Assembly (NCBI RefSeq): GCF_014644415.1
Contig: NZ_BMKQ01000001.1
Span: 62,001-126,000, forward strand
Source of the DNA: Marmoricola endophyticus
GTDB taxonomy: Bacteria; Actinomycetota; Actinomycetes; Propionibacteriales; Nocardioidaceae
Direction: 5' to 3'
Length of the DNA: 64,000 bases
The position numbers and the translations under genes are program-made. The notes under the pieces were generated by a model. It worked only from the letters and a program-made list of their open reading frames with translations. It made no database searches and had not been told where the DNA came from. Positions 53,256-61,943 of this stretch are shown piece after piece (position 1 is the stretch's first letter; every line of letters starts with the position of its first letter).

Positions 53256-54433
53256 CCGGTCCCGCCGGTGCCGCGACCGGCACCGTCCAGGACTCGATGT
53301 TCCGGGCGCTCGCCGTCCTGCGGGTGGTGCTGCTGGTCAACGCGCTCGGCCTGGGGTGGTACCGCCGCGCCGGCCTCGACCACCCGGGCGCCGCCCTGGC
53401 CTTCTTCGTGGTGCTGGCGGCGTGGACGGTCGTGGCCACCTGGGCGTACGCCGCGCCGCGGCGACGGGGGGCCACGCTGCTGCTGCTCGACCTCGCGGTC
53501 GCGCTGCTCGGCATCGGTCTGACCCCGTGGATCAAGGGGCTGGACTTCGGCGCGACGCTCCCGGGGTTCTGGGTGATGGTCGTGGTGCTGGCCTGGGCGG
53601 TGCTCTGGGGCTGGCCCGGCGGTCTGGTGGCCGCGGCGGCGATCAGCGTCTCCGACATCGCGGCGCGGGCGAGCATCGACCAGTCCGACTACGGCAACGT
53701 CTTCCTGCTGCTCGTCGGCGGCGCTCTGGTCGGCTTCCTGTGCGACCTGCTGGGGCGGGCCACGCGCGAGCGCGACGCCGCCGAGCGCGCCGCCGCGGTC
53801 GCCGAGGAGCGGGCTCGGCTGGCCCGGGTCGTGCACGACGGTGTCCTGCAGGTGCTGGCGCTCGTCCAGCGTCGTGGCGCCGAGATCGGTGGCGAGACGG
53901 CCGAGCTGGCCCGGCTCGCCGGCGAGCAGGAGGTGGCGCTGCGCGCGCTGGTGCAGCGTCGCGAGCCCGCCCCGGCGTACGACGTCGCGGCCGGCGACGA
54001 GGTCGACCTCGCCGAGCTGGTCGGCGCCCTGCAGGCGCGTCCGGCGCCGCGCGTGCAGGTGGCCGTACCGGGTGGCCGGGTCCCGATGACGCGGGAGCGG
54101 GCCGAGGAGCTGGTCGCGGTGGCCGGCGCGTGCCTGCACAACGTGGTGGACCACGTGGGGGCCGAGGCGACGGCCTGGGTGCTGCTGGAGGACCTGGAGG
54201 ACGAGGTGGTGCTGACGGTGCGCGACGACGGGCCCGGGATCGCGGACGGCCGGCTCGACGCGGCGGCCGCCGACGGCCGGCTCGGGGTCTCGGAGTCCAT
54301 CCGCGGCCGGACCGGCTACCTCGGTGGGACCGCGACGCTGCACAGCTCGCCCGCCGAGGGCACCGAGTGGGAGATCCGGGTCCCACGGGGGGACGCCTCG
54401 GCAGCGTGGCTGCTGGGAGGAGGGCGACGATGA
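53252..54433 (+). CDS. macS: MacS-type sensor histidine kinase
   Basis: A 393-residue kinase: four or more membrane segments (about residues 20-150), then a coiled segment and the HisKA_3-type His in RARLARVVHDGVLQVLALVQ. The ATPase domain keeps LHNVVDHVGAEATAWVL and LTVRDDGPGIADGR. GTG 53252 overlaps the acyltransferase stop (GTGA), and its own stop overlaps the regulator start (ATGA). Coupling to the plsC-like gene hints at envelope sensing (inference). Confidence 0.88.
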   Translation: MTGPAGAATGTVQDSMFRALAVLRVVLLVNALGLGWYRRAGLDHPGAALAFFVVLAAWTVVATWAYAAPRRRGATLLLLDLAVALLGIGLTPWIKGLDFGATLPGFWVMVVVLAWAVLWGWPGGLVAAAAISVSDIAARASIDQSDYGNVFLLLVGGALVGFLCDLLGRATRERDAAERAAAVAEERARLARVVHDGVLQVLALVQRRGAEIGGETAELARLAGEQEVALRALVQRREPAPAYDVAAGDEVDLAELVGALQARPAPRVQVAVPGGRVPMTRERAEELVAVAGACLHNVVDHVGAEATAWVLLEDLEDEVVLTVRDDGPGIADGRLDAAAADGRLGVSESIRGRTGYLGGTATLHSSPAEGTEWEIRVPRGDASAAWLLGGGRR

Positions 54434-55140
54434 GCGACCCGGTGCGGTCCGGGCCCGACGAGGGCACGCTGCGGGTGATGGTCGTCGACGACCACCCGAT
54501 GTGGCGCGACGCCGTCGTGCGCGACCTCGAGGAGGCGGGGCTGCAGGTCGTGGCGACCGCGGCCACGGGGCAGGAGGTGCTGGCACGCTTCCCCGCCGCG
54601 CGTCCGCAGGTGGTCGTGCTGGACCTGCAGATCCCCGAGCCCGACGGCGTGGCCGTGGCCGGAGAGCTGGTCGCGCTCGACCCGACGGTCCGGATCCTGG
54701 TGCTGTCCGCCTCGGGGGAGCAGGAGGACGTCCTCGAGGCGGTGAAGGCCGGCGCCACCGGCTACCTCGTGAAGTCCGCCTCCAGCACCGAGCTGGTCGA
54801 GGCCGTCCGCCGGGTGGGGCAGGGCGACGCGGTGTTCACGCCCGGGCTGGCCGGTCTGGTGCTGGGGGAGTACCGCCGTCTCGGTGAGGCCGCGCACGCC
54901 GGCGGGGCCGTACCCAGCCAGGAGGACGACCGGCCGCAGCTGACCGAGCGGGAGACCGAGGTGCTGCGGATGGTGGCCAAGGGCCTGTCGTACAGGGCCA
55001 TCGCCGAGCGTCTCTTCCTCTCGCACCGCACCGTGCAGAACCACGTGCAGAACACGCTGCGCAAGCTGCAGATGCACAACCGGGTCGAGCTGGTCCGGTA
55101 CGCCATCGAGCAGGGGCTCGACGACGAGATCGACCCCTGA
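54430..55140 (+). CDS. LuxR-family response regulator (MacR-type)
   Basis: A 236-residue partner of the upstream kinase. Receiver domain: RVMVVDDHPMWRDAVVRDLE, phospho-acceptor D65 in VVVLDLQIPEPDG, and YLVKSASSTELVE. C-terminal HTH: LTERETEVLRMVAKGLSYRA and LSHRTVQNHVQNTLRKLQMH. ATGA overlap with the kinase gene. Confidence 0.92.
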   Translation: MSDPVRSGPDEGTLRVMVVDDHPMWRDAVVRDLEEAGLQVVATAATGQEVLARFPAARPQVVVLDLQIPEPDGVAVAGELVALDPTVRILVLSASGEQEDVLEAVKAGATGYLVKSASSTELVEAVRRVGQGDAVFTPGLAGLVLGEYRRLGEAAHAGGAVPSQEDDRPQLTERETEVLRMVAKGLSYRAIAERLFLSHRTVQNHVQNTLRKLQMHNRVELVRYAIEQGLDDEIDP

Positions 55141-55248
55141 GAGGGGTGCCCCGGTCCGCCCGGGGGCCGGGCGGGGGAAGATAGGCTCAGGTCGAGGCGT
55201 TGCAGACAGCAGTTCCGGCCCACGCGTGGCCGGTACGGGAGGAGACCC

Positions 55249-55569
55249 ATGGTGCTGTTCCGAGAGGAGCTCGGCCGGGTGCTGCGCGCAGAGCGGGTGG
55301 AGCAGGAGATGACCCTGCGCCAGCTGTCCGCGAGGGCGCGGGTCAGCCTCGGCTACATCTCCGAGATCGAGCGCGGCCACAAGGAGGCGTCCTCGGAGCT
55401 GCTCGCCTCGCTGTGCAGCGCGCTGGACCTGCCGCTGTCGCGGCTGCTCGGCGAGGTCACCGACTCCGTCGCCGCCCACGAGCGCCGCACGATCCAGGTC
55501 TCCGGGCAGGTCGCGACCCTGCCGGCCGTCCCCGCACGGGCCGGCGAGCCGGTCTCCAGCGCCGCCTGA
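55249..55569 (+). CDS. ClgR-like XRE-family regulator
   Basis: A 106-residue protein: an HTH domain (about residues 8-65) with LRQLSARARVSLGYISEIER and GHKEASSELLASLCSALDLP, strongly like ClgR, the actinobacterial activator of clp protease and pspA genes. A short flexible tail follows. TAGGCT at 55182-55187 and a ~55-nt leader with a hairpin precede GGGAGGAGACCC. No clp gene is adjacent; the pspA-htpX set lies 43 kb away in this window. Confidence 0.78.
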   Translation: MVLFREELGRVLRAERVEQEMTLRQLSARARVSLGYISEIERGHKEASSELLASLCSALDLPLSRLLGEVTDSVAAHERRTIQVSGQVATLPAVPARAGEPVSSAA

Positions 55570-55581
55570 GCCCCGTCGGGC

Positions 55582-57015
55582 TCAGCGGGTCCCGGCAACC
55601 TCCTCGAGCCTCGTCAGCTCCTCGTCGAGCCCGGTCAGCAGCCGCTGCAGGCTCGGCACCGCTCGGCGGCAGCCGGTCAGCCCGAAGTCCATCTCGCCGT
55701 CGTCCCCGCCGTAGCTCGCGCACGTGATGTTGAGCGCCATCCCCTGCAGCGGGATGGACAGCGGGTAGAGGCCGACCAGCTCCGCGCCGTTGTGGTACTG
55801 CTTCTGCTTCGGGCCGGGCACGTTGCTGATGATGAGGTTGAACGGCGGGCGTACGAGCTCGTGGACCCGCAGCGCCGGGTTGATCACGGCCGGTGCCAGC
55901 CCGATCGCACTCATCGCGAGGATCTGCGTGGGCGTCATCGTGCCGAGCGTCTGCTTGCCCTCCTGCATCGACCGGTGGACGGCGTCCAGCCGGTCGGCGG
56001 GGTCGGCCAGGTGGGTGCCGAGCTGCACCATCACCGAGCCGACGGAGTTGCCACCGCTGGAGGACGCCTCGTCGCCGCCGGCGTGCAGACTGACCGGCAC
56101 CATCGAGACCAGCGTGCGGTCCGGGAGCGCGTCGTGGTCGAGCAGGTAGTCGCGCACCGCTCCGCTGCACATCGCGAGCACCACGTCGTTGAGGGTGGTC
56201 CGGGTCGCCGTGGCGACACCGCGCAGGCGCTGCATCGACCAGCCCTGCGCCGCGAACCGGCGCGAGCCGGTGATCGAGGTGTTGAACATCGTGCGAGGCG
56301 CGTTCAGCGCCACCGCCGAGGTCTCGTTGCGCAGCGAGCCGAGGAGCGTACGGCTCAGGGCGGCCGGCATCCCCACCGCGTCCGCGGTCAGCGACCTCGC
56401 GGCGCGCAGCGCCTGGGAGCCGATGCCGGCGCCACCGGACGGCCGCCTCGTCGCAGCCTGCTCGGGGTCCCGCTTGGCCCACAGCACCGGGACGTCGCGC
56501 CGGTCCGGGTCGTCGGTGAGCATCGTGCGCAGCAGCCGGACGGCGGCCACGCCGTCGACCAGGCTGTGGTGCATCTTGATGTAGAGCGCCCACTGGTCGT
56601 CGGGGAGCCCCTCGATGACGTGGGCCTCCCACAGCGGCCGCTCCCGGCTGAGGCGCTGGCCCTGCAGCCGCGAGCAGAGCTCGAGCAGCTCGCGGATCCG
56701 GCCGGGCCGCGGCAGGGCGTTGTGCCGGACGTGGTACTCGATGTCGAACTGGTCGTCCGGCACCCAGGTCCACTGTCCCGCGGTCCGCGGTGAGCGGTGG
56801 GGGCGCCGCAGGAACAGCGGCTCGATCTCCTCCACCCCGATCATCTGCTCGTAGACCGAGCGGACGTAGTCCTCGCCGGCCTCCGGCGGCGTGCGGAAGA
56901 TCTGCAGCGCCGCCACGTGCATCGGCATGGTGCGGTTCTCGGCGACCAGGAAGGCGGTCGAGGTGGGGTCCAGCGGGATCGGCACGGGCGTCCCCTTCGT
57001 GGTCGGTGTGACCAT
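55582..57015 (-). CDS. Wax ester synthase/diacylglycerol acyltransferase (WS/DGAT)
   Basis: A 477-residue acyltransferase that makes triacylglycerol or wax esters for storage. Opening block PIPLDPTSTAFLVAENRTMP, catalytic motif in YIKMHHSLVDGVAAVRLL, TTLNDVVLAMCSGAVRDYL and PFNLIISNVPGPKQKQYHNG. ATG 57015 follows GAGAGG. No fatty-acid gene is adjacent on this strand; divergent from the YceH fusion across an inverted-repeat element. Confidence 0.92.
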   Translation of the reverse strand: MVTPTTKGTPVPIPLDPTSTAFLVAENRTMPMHVAALQIFRTPPEAGEDYVRSVYEQMIGVEEIEPLFLRRPHRSPRTAGQWTWVPDDQFDIEYHVRHNALPRPGRIRELLELCSRLQGQRLSRERPLWEAHVIEGLPDDQWALYIKMHHSLVDGVAAVRLLRTMLTDDPDRRDVPVLWAKRDPEQAATRRPSGGAGIGSQALRAARSLTADAVGMPAALSRTLLGSLRNETSAVALNAPRTMFNTSITGSRRFAAQGWSMQRLRGVATATRTTLNDVVLAMCSGAVRDYLLDHDALPDRTLVSMVPVSLHAGGDEASSSGGNSVGSVMVQLGTHLADPADRLDAVHRSMQEGKQTLGTMTPTQILAMSAIGLAPAVINPALRVHELVRPPFNLIISNVPGPKQKQYHNGAELVGLYPLSIPLQGMALNITCASYGGDDGEMDFGLTGCRRAVPSLQRLLTGLDEELTRLEEVAGTR

Positions 57016-57037
57016 CCTCTCAGTGTCGGACCCGGTG

Positions 57038-57263
57038 CCTAGGGCACGTCTCTCAATTCGTGGCCTGCTGCCCGCCGCCCATCACGCACGCTGGCGGCGT
57101 TGCGGAAGCTCGACGGGCCGCCGGCCCGCCTTCGCTCCCGCGCCATGCCACCACCCCACGAGACCGCTCGCTGCGCTCGCGCTCCCGCGGGGACCCCGGA
57201 GTTGCCAGCGCACGCGCTGGACGACGTTCAGCGGACGGCCAGAATCGAGAGACGCGCCCTAGG
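57038..57263. repeat. Dispersed inverted-repeat element, long copy (226 bp)
   Basis: Terminal inverted repeats of 27-28 bp: CCTAGGGCACGTCTCTCAAT... (57038-57065) and, reversed from 57237-57263, CCTAGGGCGCGTCTCTCGAT..., differing by two substitutions and one indel. The inner 46 bp (57061-57106) recur inverted at 37152-37197. No convincing protein is encoded, so it is non-autonomous and MITE-like. It lies between divergent genes, and TAGGGT at its right end is a possible -10 box. Confidence 0.85.
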
Positions 57264-57272
57264 GTGAGGGCC

Positions 57273-58529
57273 GTGCCGGACCAGCCTGCCCCGCCCTCCG
57301 CCCACGCGCCGCTCCCCGTCCTCGACCCCGCCGAGCAGCGCGTGCTGGGCTGCCTGCTCGAGAAGGAGGTGACGGTCCCGGCGTCGTACCCGCTGACGCT
57401 CAACGCCGTCCGCTCCGCCTGCAACCAGTCCAGCAGCCGCGAGCCGGTCGTGGACTACGACGAGCCCGAGGTGCACGCGGCGCTGCGGTCGCTGAAGGAC
57501 GAGGGGCTGGTCGGGGTGACCTGGCAGGACTCCGGGCGACGCACGATGAAGTACGTCCAGCGCGCCGCGGTCGCCTGGTCCCTGACCGACGAGGCGCGTG
57601 CGCTGCTGACCGTCCTGCTGCTGCGCGGCGCCCAGCAGCCCGGTGCCCTGCGTACCCGGACCGAGCGGCTGCACACCTTCGAGACCCGCGAGGACGTCAC
57701 CGCCTGCCTGGAGCGGCTGGCAGCGGCCGAGCCGCCGCTGGTGGCCCGCCTCGAGCGGCTGCCGCGCGAGCAGGACCACCGGTGGGTCCACCTGCTCGGC
57801 CCCGTCGAGGAGGCGCAGGCGGAACGGGCGCCCACGGCGTCCGGCGCCGAGGGTGAGTCGGTGCTCGCCCAGGGCGCCGAGGCGCGGGACGAGCGGGTGC
57901 GCCGGACGTACGACACCGTGGCGTCCTCGTACGCCGACGCGCTGAGCGAGGAGCTGGCCGGCCTGCCGTTCGAGCGGTGGCTGCTGGACCGCGTGGTCGC
58001 CGAGGTCGGGTCGGCGCCGGTCGTCGAGGTGGGGACAGGTCCCGGGCACGTGGCGGCCCACCTGACCGCGGCCGGTGTGACGGCGACGGGGCTCGACCTC
58101 TCGCCGGCGATGGTCGAGCAGGCGCGCCTGCGGCACCCTGGGACGACGTACGAGGTCGGCGACCTGCGCCGCCTGATGCGCCCGGCCGCCGCGGACGGCT
58201 GGGGGGCCGTGCTGGGGTGGTACTCGCTGATCCACCTCGCGCCCTCCGAGCTGCCCGCGGCGCTGGAGTCCCTGCTCCGGCCGCTGCGCCCCGGTGGCGT
58301 GCTGCTCCTGGCGCTGCACGCCGGCGAGGGTCTGCTCACCGGCACCGAGTGGTTCGGGCACGAGGTCGACCAGCGGGTGGTGCTGCACCGGCCCGCCGAG
58401 GTCGTCGCTCTCCTCGAGCGGGCCGGGCTGACGGAGGTGGAGTGGTACCTGCGTGGACCGCGCACCTCCCGGGGCGAGACCACGCAGCGGCTCTACGTGC
58501 TGGCCCGCTCGGGCGTCCGGCCTGCGTGA
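57273..58529 (+). CDS. YceH (DUF480)-SAM methyltransferase fusion
   Basis: A 418-residue two-domain protein. N-terminal YceH/DUF480 winged-helix part (about residues 15-195): LDPAEQRVLGCLLEKEVTVP, YPLTLNAVRSACNQSSSREP, and LLLRGAQQPGALRTRTERLH. C-terminal class I methyltransferase: RRTYDTVASSYADAL, PVVEVGTGPGHVAAHLTAAG, GLDLSPAMVEQARL. GTG 57273 is chosen because TAGGGT (57260-57265) lies 7 nt before it. The substrate is unknown; a DNA-binding domain with methyltransferase suggests regulation or modification (inference). Confidence 0.88.
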   Translation: MPDQPAPPSAHAPLPVLDPAEQRVLGCLLEKEVTVPASYPLTLNAVRSACNQSSSREPVVDYDEPEVHAALRSLKDEGLVGVTWQDSGRRTMKYVQRAAVAWSLTDEARALLTVLLLRGAQQPGALRTRTERLHTFETREDVTACLERLAAAEPPLVARLERLPREQDHRWVHLLGPVEEAQAERAPTASGAEGESVLAQGAEARDERVRRTYDTVASSYADALSEELAGLPFERWLLDRVVAEVGSAPVVEVGTGPGHVAAHLTAAGVTATGLDLSPAMVEQARLRHPGTTYEVGDLRRLMRPAAADGWGAVLGWYSLIHLAPSELPAALESLLRPLRPGGVLLLALHAGEGLLTGTEWFGHEVDQRVVLHRPAEVVALLERAGLTEVEWYLRGPRTSRGETTQRLYVLARSGVRPA

Positions 58530-58552
58530 GGAAGGGCCGCCGGTGCCCGTAG

Positions 58553-60214
58553 TCAGGCGTAGTGCGGTGTCCACCGAGCGCGGTGGATCGCTGCGCGCAG
58601 CTGGGCCTCCGTGGCGGGGGGCGCCACACCGTCCTCGACCGCGGCCAGGGCGGCGGCCAGGGCAACCCGGCGGGCGGTCGCGGGGAGGTCGCTGACCGGG
58701 GGCAGCAGGGGCGCGGGGTCGTCGGTCGCCCTCTCGGCGGCGACGGCGCCGAGCTCGGTCGCGGCCGCGACCAGCATCGAGTCCGTCACCCGGGTGGCGC
58801 GGGCGGCGGTGACGGCGAGGCCGATCGCCGGGAAGACGTAGACGTTGTTGCTCTGCGCGACCTCGACCTCGACACCGTCCACCTCGACCGGCGGGTACGG
58901 CGAGCCGGTCGCGACCAGCGCGAGGCCGCCGGTCCACGTCATCAGGTCGGCCGGGTCCGCCTCGGAGCTGGACGTCGGGTTGGACAGCGGCAGGATGATC
59001 GGTCGGTCGACCAGCCCGGCCATGGTGGACACGACCTCCTCGTCGAAGAGGCCGCCCACGGTGGAGAGCCCGACGAGCGTGGTCGGTGCGACGTTCTCGA
59101 TGACGTCGATCAGCGACGGCTTGGTGGTCGTCCACTCGTCGAGCTCGTCGGCATCGCGGGCGTACGCCTGCTGCTCGGGGGACAGGCCCCGTCGTGAGGT
59201 GGTGAGCAGCCCGTCGACGTCGACGACCCAGATCCGCCCGCGCGCCTCGTCCTCGGACAGGCCGGCGCGCACCATCGCCTCCCGGACCATGTCGAGCACG
59301 CCGATCGCCGCCGACCCGGCCCCGACCATCACCACCCGCTGGCCGGTCAGGGCCACCTTGCTCAGCCGGGCGGCGCTCGTCAGCGCTCCGAGCACGACGG
59401 CGGCCGTGCCCTGGATGTCGTCGTTGAAGGTGAGCATGGTGTCGCGGTAGCGCTCGAGGATCGGACGTGCCTGTGCGGTCGCGAAGTCCTCCCACTGCAG
59501 CAGCACGTCCGGGAGCTCGGCTCGTACGGCGTCGACGAACTCGGTCACGAAGTCGTCGTAGTCGCTCCCGGTCACGCGCTTGTGCCGCCAGCCGAGGTAG
59601 CGCGGGTCGTCGCGCACCTCCGTGGTGTCGGTGCCGACGTCGAGCAGCACCGGCAGCGTCCTGGCGGGGTCGATGCCGCCGACCGCGGTGTAGAGCGAGA
59701 GCTTCCCGATCGGGATGCCCATGCCGTTCGCCCCGAGGTCGCCCAGACCGAGGATCCGCTGTCCGTCGGTCACCACGATCACGTCGACGTCGCGGTGCGG
59801 TCGGTTGGCGAGCAGCTCGCGGATCCGCCCGCGATCGGCGTAGGAGAGGAACAGCCCGCGCGGGCGGCGGTAGATCTCGCTGAACCGTCTGCACCCCTCG
59901 CCGACCGTGGGCGTGTAGACCACGGGCAGCATCTCGCTGACGTGGTCGGTGACCAGGCGGTAGAAGAGCACCTCGTTGGTGTCCTGCAGCTGCCGGAGGT
60001 AGATCAGCTGGGCGACGGGGTCCGCGCAGGCGAGGAACGCCGCGTGGCACCGGGCCACCTGTTCCTCGAGGGTCTCCACCGCCGGGGGGAGCATGCCCCG
60101 CAGCCCGTACGCGTCGCGCTCCTCGTCGGTGAAGGCGGTGCCGCGGTTGGTGAGGGCGTCGTCGAGCACTGCCTGGCCGACGAGGACGGACGACGGGACG
60201 GGACGGGACTCCAT
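58553..60214 (-). CDS. NAD-dependent malic enzyme
   Basis: Oxidative decarboxylation of malate to pyruvate. The 553-residue protein is of the large, eukaryote-like type: GLRGMLPPAVETLEEQVARC, the tyrosine region LPVVYTPTVGEGCRRFSEIY, ILGLGDLGANGMGIPIGKL, the metal site TFNDDIQGTAAVVLGAL and the NAD fold VVMVGAGSAAIGVLDM. Length matches the SfcA/MaeA and mycobacterial Mez proteins. NAD preference is inferred from the family. Confidence 0.93.
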   Translation of the reverse strand: MESRPVPSSVLVGQAVLDDALTNRGTAFTDEERDAYGLRGMLPPAVETLEEQVARCHAAFLACADPVAQLIYLRQLQDTNEVLFYRLVTDHVSEMLPVVYTPTVGEGCRRFSEIYRRPRGLFLSYADRGRIRELLANRPHRDVDVIVVTDGQRILGLGDLGANGMGIPIGKLSLYTAVGGIDPARTLPVLLDVGTDTTEVRDDPRYLGWRHKRVTGSDYDDFVTEFVDAVRAELPDVLLQWEDFATAQARPILERYRDTMLTFNDDIQGTAAVVLGALTSAARLSKVALTGQRVVMVGAGSAAIGVLDMVREAMVRAGLSEDEARGRIWVVDVDGLLTTSRRGLSPEQQAYARDADELDEWTTTKPSLIDVIENVAPTTLVGLSTVGGLFDEEVVSTMAGLVDRPIILPLSNPTSSSEADPADLMTWTGGLALVATGSPYPPVEVDGVEVEVAQSNNVYVFPAIGLAVTAARATRVTDSMLVAAATELGAVAAERATDDPAPLLPPVSDLPATARRVALAAALAAVEDGVAPPATEAQLRAAIHRARWTPHYA

Positions 60215-60248
60215 GCGCCCATCATCGTCCTGCGGCCGCGAGCGCGCC

Positions 60249-61097
60249 TCAGGCCGGGGAGGTGACGAAGTCGATCAGCTCCTCGACGCGGCCGAGGAAG
60301 GCCGGCTCGAGGTCGCCGTAGTCGCGCACGCCGCCGAGGATGTGCTTCCACGCCCGGGCGACGTCGGCCTGGTCGCGGTGCGGCCACCCCCAGGCCTGGC
60401 ACACGCCCTTCTTCCACTCCAGGTGGCGCGGCACGGTCGGCCAGGCGGTCTTGCCCAGGCGCTGCGGCTTCACGGCCTGCCAGACGTCGACGTACGGGTG
60501 CCCGACGACCAGCACGTGCGCGGCGAGCGGGCCGCGCGCGACGGCGTCGGCGATCCGGCTCTCCTTCGACCCCCGCACCAGGTGGTCGACCAGCACGCCC
60601 GCCTTGCGGTCGGGTCCGGGACGGAAGTCGCGGAGCTGCTCGGAGAGGTCGTCGATGCCGTCGAGGTACTCCACGACCACGCCCTCGACCCGCAGGTCGT
60701 CGCCCCAGACCTTCTCCACCAGCTCGGCGTCGTGCCGTCCCTCGACGAAGATCCGGCTGGCCCGCGCGACCCGGGCCTTGCTGCCGGGCACGGCGAGCGA
60801 GCCCGAGGCCGTACGGCCGGGGGCCGCCGGCGCGGTGCGCGTCGTCGGCGCGACCAGCTCGACGGGGACGCCCTCGAGCAGGAACCCCGGCCCGAGGGGG
60901 AAGGTGCGCCGGCGCCGCTTGCGGTCCTCCAGGGTCACGGTCCCGAGGTCGCGCTCGACCCGGACGATCTCCCCGCACCAGTCGGTGCCGACCTCCTCCA
61001 CCACCAGGCCGAGGTCCGCGACGGTCTCCACGGAGCGACCCCGTCGTGGTGCGCGCCAGTCGCTGGAGAGGACGTCGGTGCCGTAGCGATCGCTCAC
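60249..61097 (-). CDS. DUF3097 protein
   Basis: A 282-residue conserved actinobacterial protein. It opens VSDRYGTDVLSSDWRAPRRG; the central part has RASRIFVEGRHDAELVEKVW and VVVEYLDGIDDL, a Toprim-like pattern of acidic residues, then GVLVDHLVRGSKESRIADAV and VLVVGHPYVDVWQAVKPQRL. GTG 61097 is chosen because TAGCGT lies 8 nt before it and the longer frame enters the padR leader. A nuclease- or primase-like role is only a guess. Confidence 0.85.
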   Translation of the reverse strand: MSDRYGTDVLSSDWRAPRRGRSVETVADLGLVVEEVGTDWCGEIVRVERDLGTVTLEDRKRRRRTFPLGPGFLLEGVPVELVAPTTRTAPAAPGRTASGSLAVPGSKARVARASRIFVEGRHDAELVEKVWGDDLRVEGVVVEYLDGIDDLSEQLRDFRPGPDRKAGVLVDHLVRGSKESRIADAVARGPLAAHVLVVGHPYVDVWQAVKPQRLGKTAWPTVPRHLEWKKGVCQAWGWPHRDQADVARAWKHILGGVRDYGDLEPAFLGRVEELIDFVTSPA

Positions 61098-61167
61098 GCA
61101 GAGGAACGCTAGACGTCCGTGCCGGCGGTTCCCGGCAGCGAAACACCTCTTGCGTGAAGAACAGTTG

Positions 61168-61177
61168 CGATATATCG
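61168..61177. promoter_or_regulatory. Candidate PadR operator
   Basis: Perfect palindrome CGATATATCG in an AT-rich spot 63 bp before the padR start. PadR regulators commonly bind ATATATCG-type sites upstream of their own gene, so autoregulation is likely. Confidence 0.65.
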
Positions 61178-61240
61178 TTAGAGCATCGCGAGGCAACGGA
61201 AGCCTCGCTCCACGCTCACGACACAGAAGGAGGTCCCACC

Positions 61241-61939
61241 ATGGGACGCCACCACCACTTCACCCGCGAGCAGGTCGAGGACCTGCGTCGCGGCTTCGAC
61301 ACCGCCGTGCACGACACCCCCGACCTCGCCGGCCCGCGCCGCGGCGACCGCCGCGCCCGCGGTGGCTTCGGCGGACCGCCCTGGGCCGGCTTCGGAGGCC
61401 CGGGGGGATTCCCTGGCGGGTTCCCGGGGTTCGGGGGGCGCGGCCCCGGCGGACCCGGGGCCGGACGACGTCGCCGTGGCGACGTCCGCGCCGCGATCCT
61501 CGACGTGCTGGCCTCGCAGGACGCGGCGCAGGAGTCGTTGAACGGCTACCAGGTGATCCAGGCGATCGCCGAGCGCACCGACGAGGCCTGGAAGCCGAGC
61601 CCGGGCTCGGTCTACCCGACCGTCCAGCAGCTCGAGGACGAGGGTCTGGTCCGTACCGAGGAGAGCGGTGGCCGCAAGGTCCTGCTGCTCACCGACGAGG
61701 GCCGCACCTACGTCTCCGAGCACGCCGACGAGCTCGCCGCCGTCTGGGCGCCGTTCGCAGAGGGCGACACCGAGGGCTCCGGCCGCAAGGACCTGAAGAA
61801 GGCGGTCGGCGAGACGATGGCCGCCGTCTGGCAGGTCGCGGCCACCGGCAGCCCGGCGCAGGTCGAGCAGGCCGTCGAGATCCTGGCCGACACGCGCAAG
61901 CGGATCTACACAATCCTCGCCGAGGGCGACCCGCGCTGA
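61241..61939 (+). CDS. PadR-family regulator with Gly-rich linker
   Basis: A 232-residue regulator. After MGRHHHFTREQVEDLRRGFD comes an unusual Gly/Phe/Pro-rich stretch (about residues 43-72), then the PadR winged helix: RGDVRAAILDVLASQD, LNGYQVIQAIAERTDEAW, PSPGSVYPTVQQLEDEGLV, GGRKVLLLTDEGRTYV. The C-terminal helices (DLKKAVGETMAAVWQVAATG, EILADTRKRIYTIL) dimerise in the family. AGAAGGAGG precedes ATG 61241. No effector gene is adjacent. Confidence 0.9.
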   Translation: MGRHHHFTREQVEDLRRGFDTAVHDTPDLAGPRRGDRRARGGFGGPPWAGFGGPGGFPGGFPGFGGRGPGGPGAGRRRRGDVRAAILDVLASQDAAQESLNGYQVIQAIAERTDEAWKPSPGSVYPTVQQLEDEGLVRTEESGGRKVLLLTDEGRTYVSEHADELAAVWAPFAEGDTEGSGRKDLKKAVGETMAAVWQVAATGSPAQVEQAVEILADTRKRIYTILAEGDPR

Positions 61940-61943
61940 CCCC

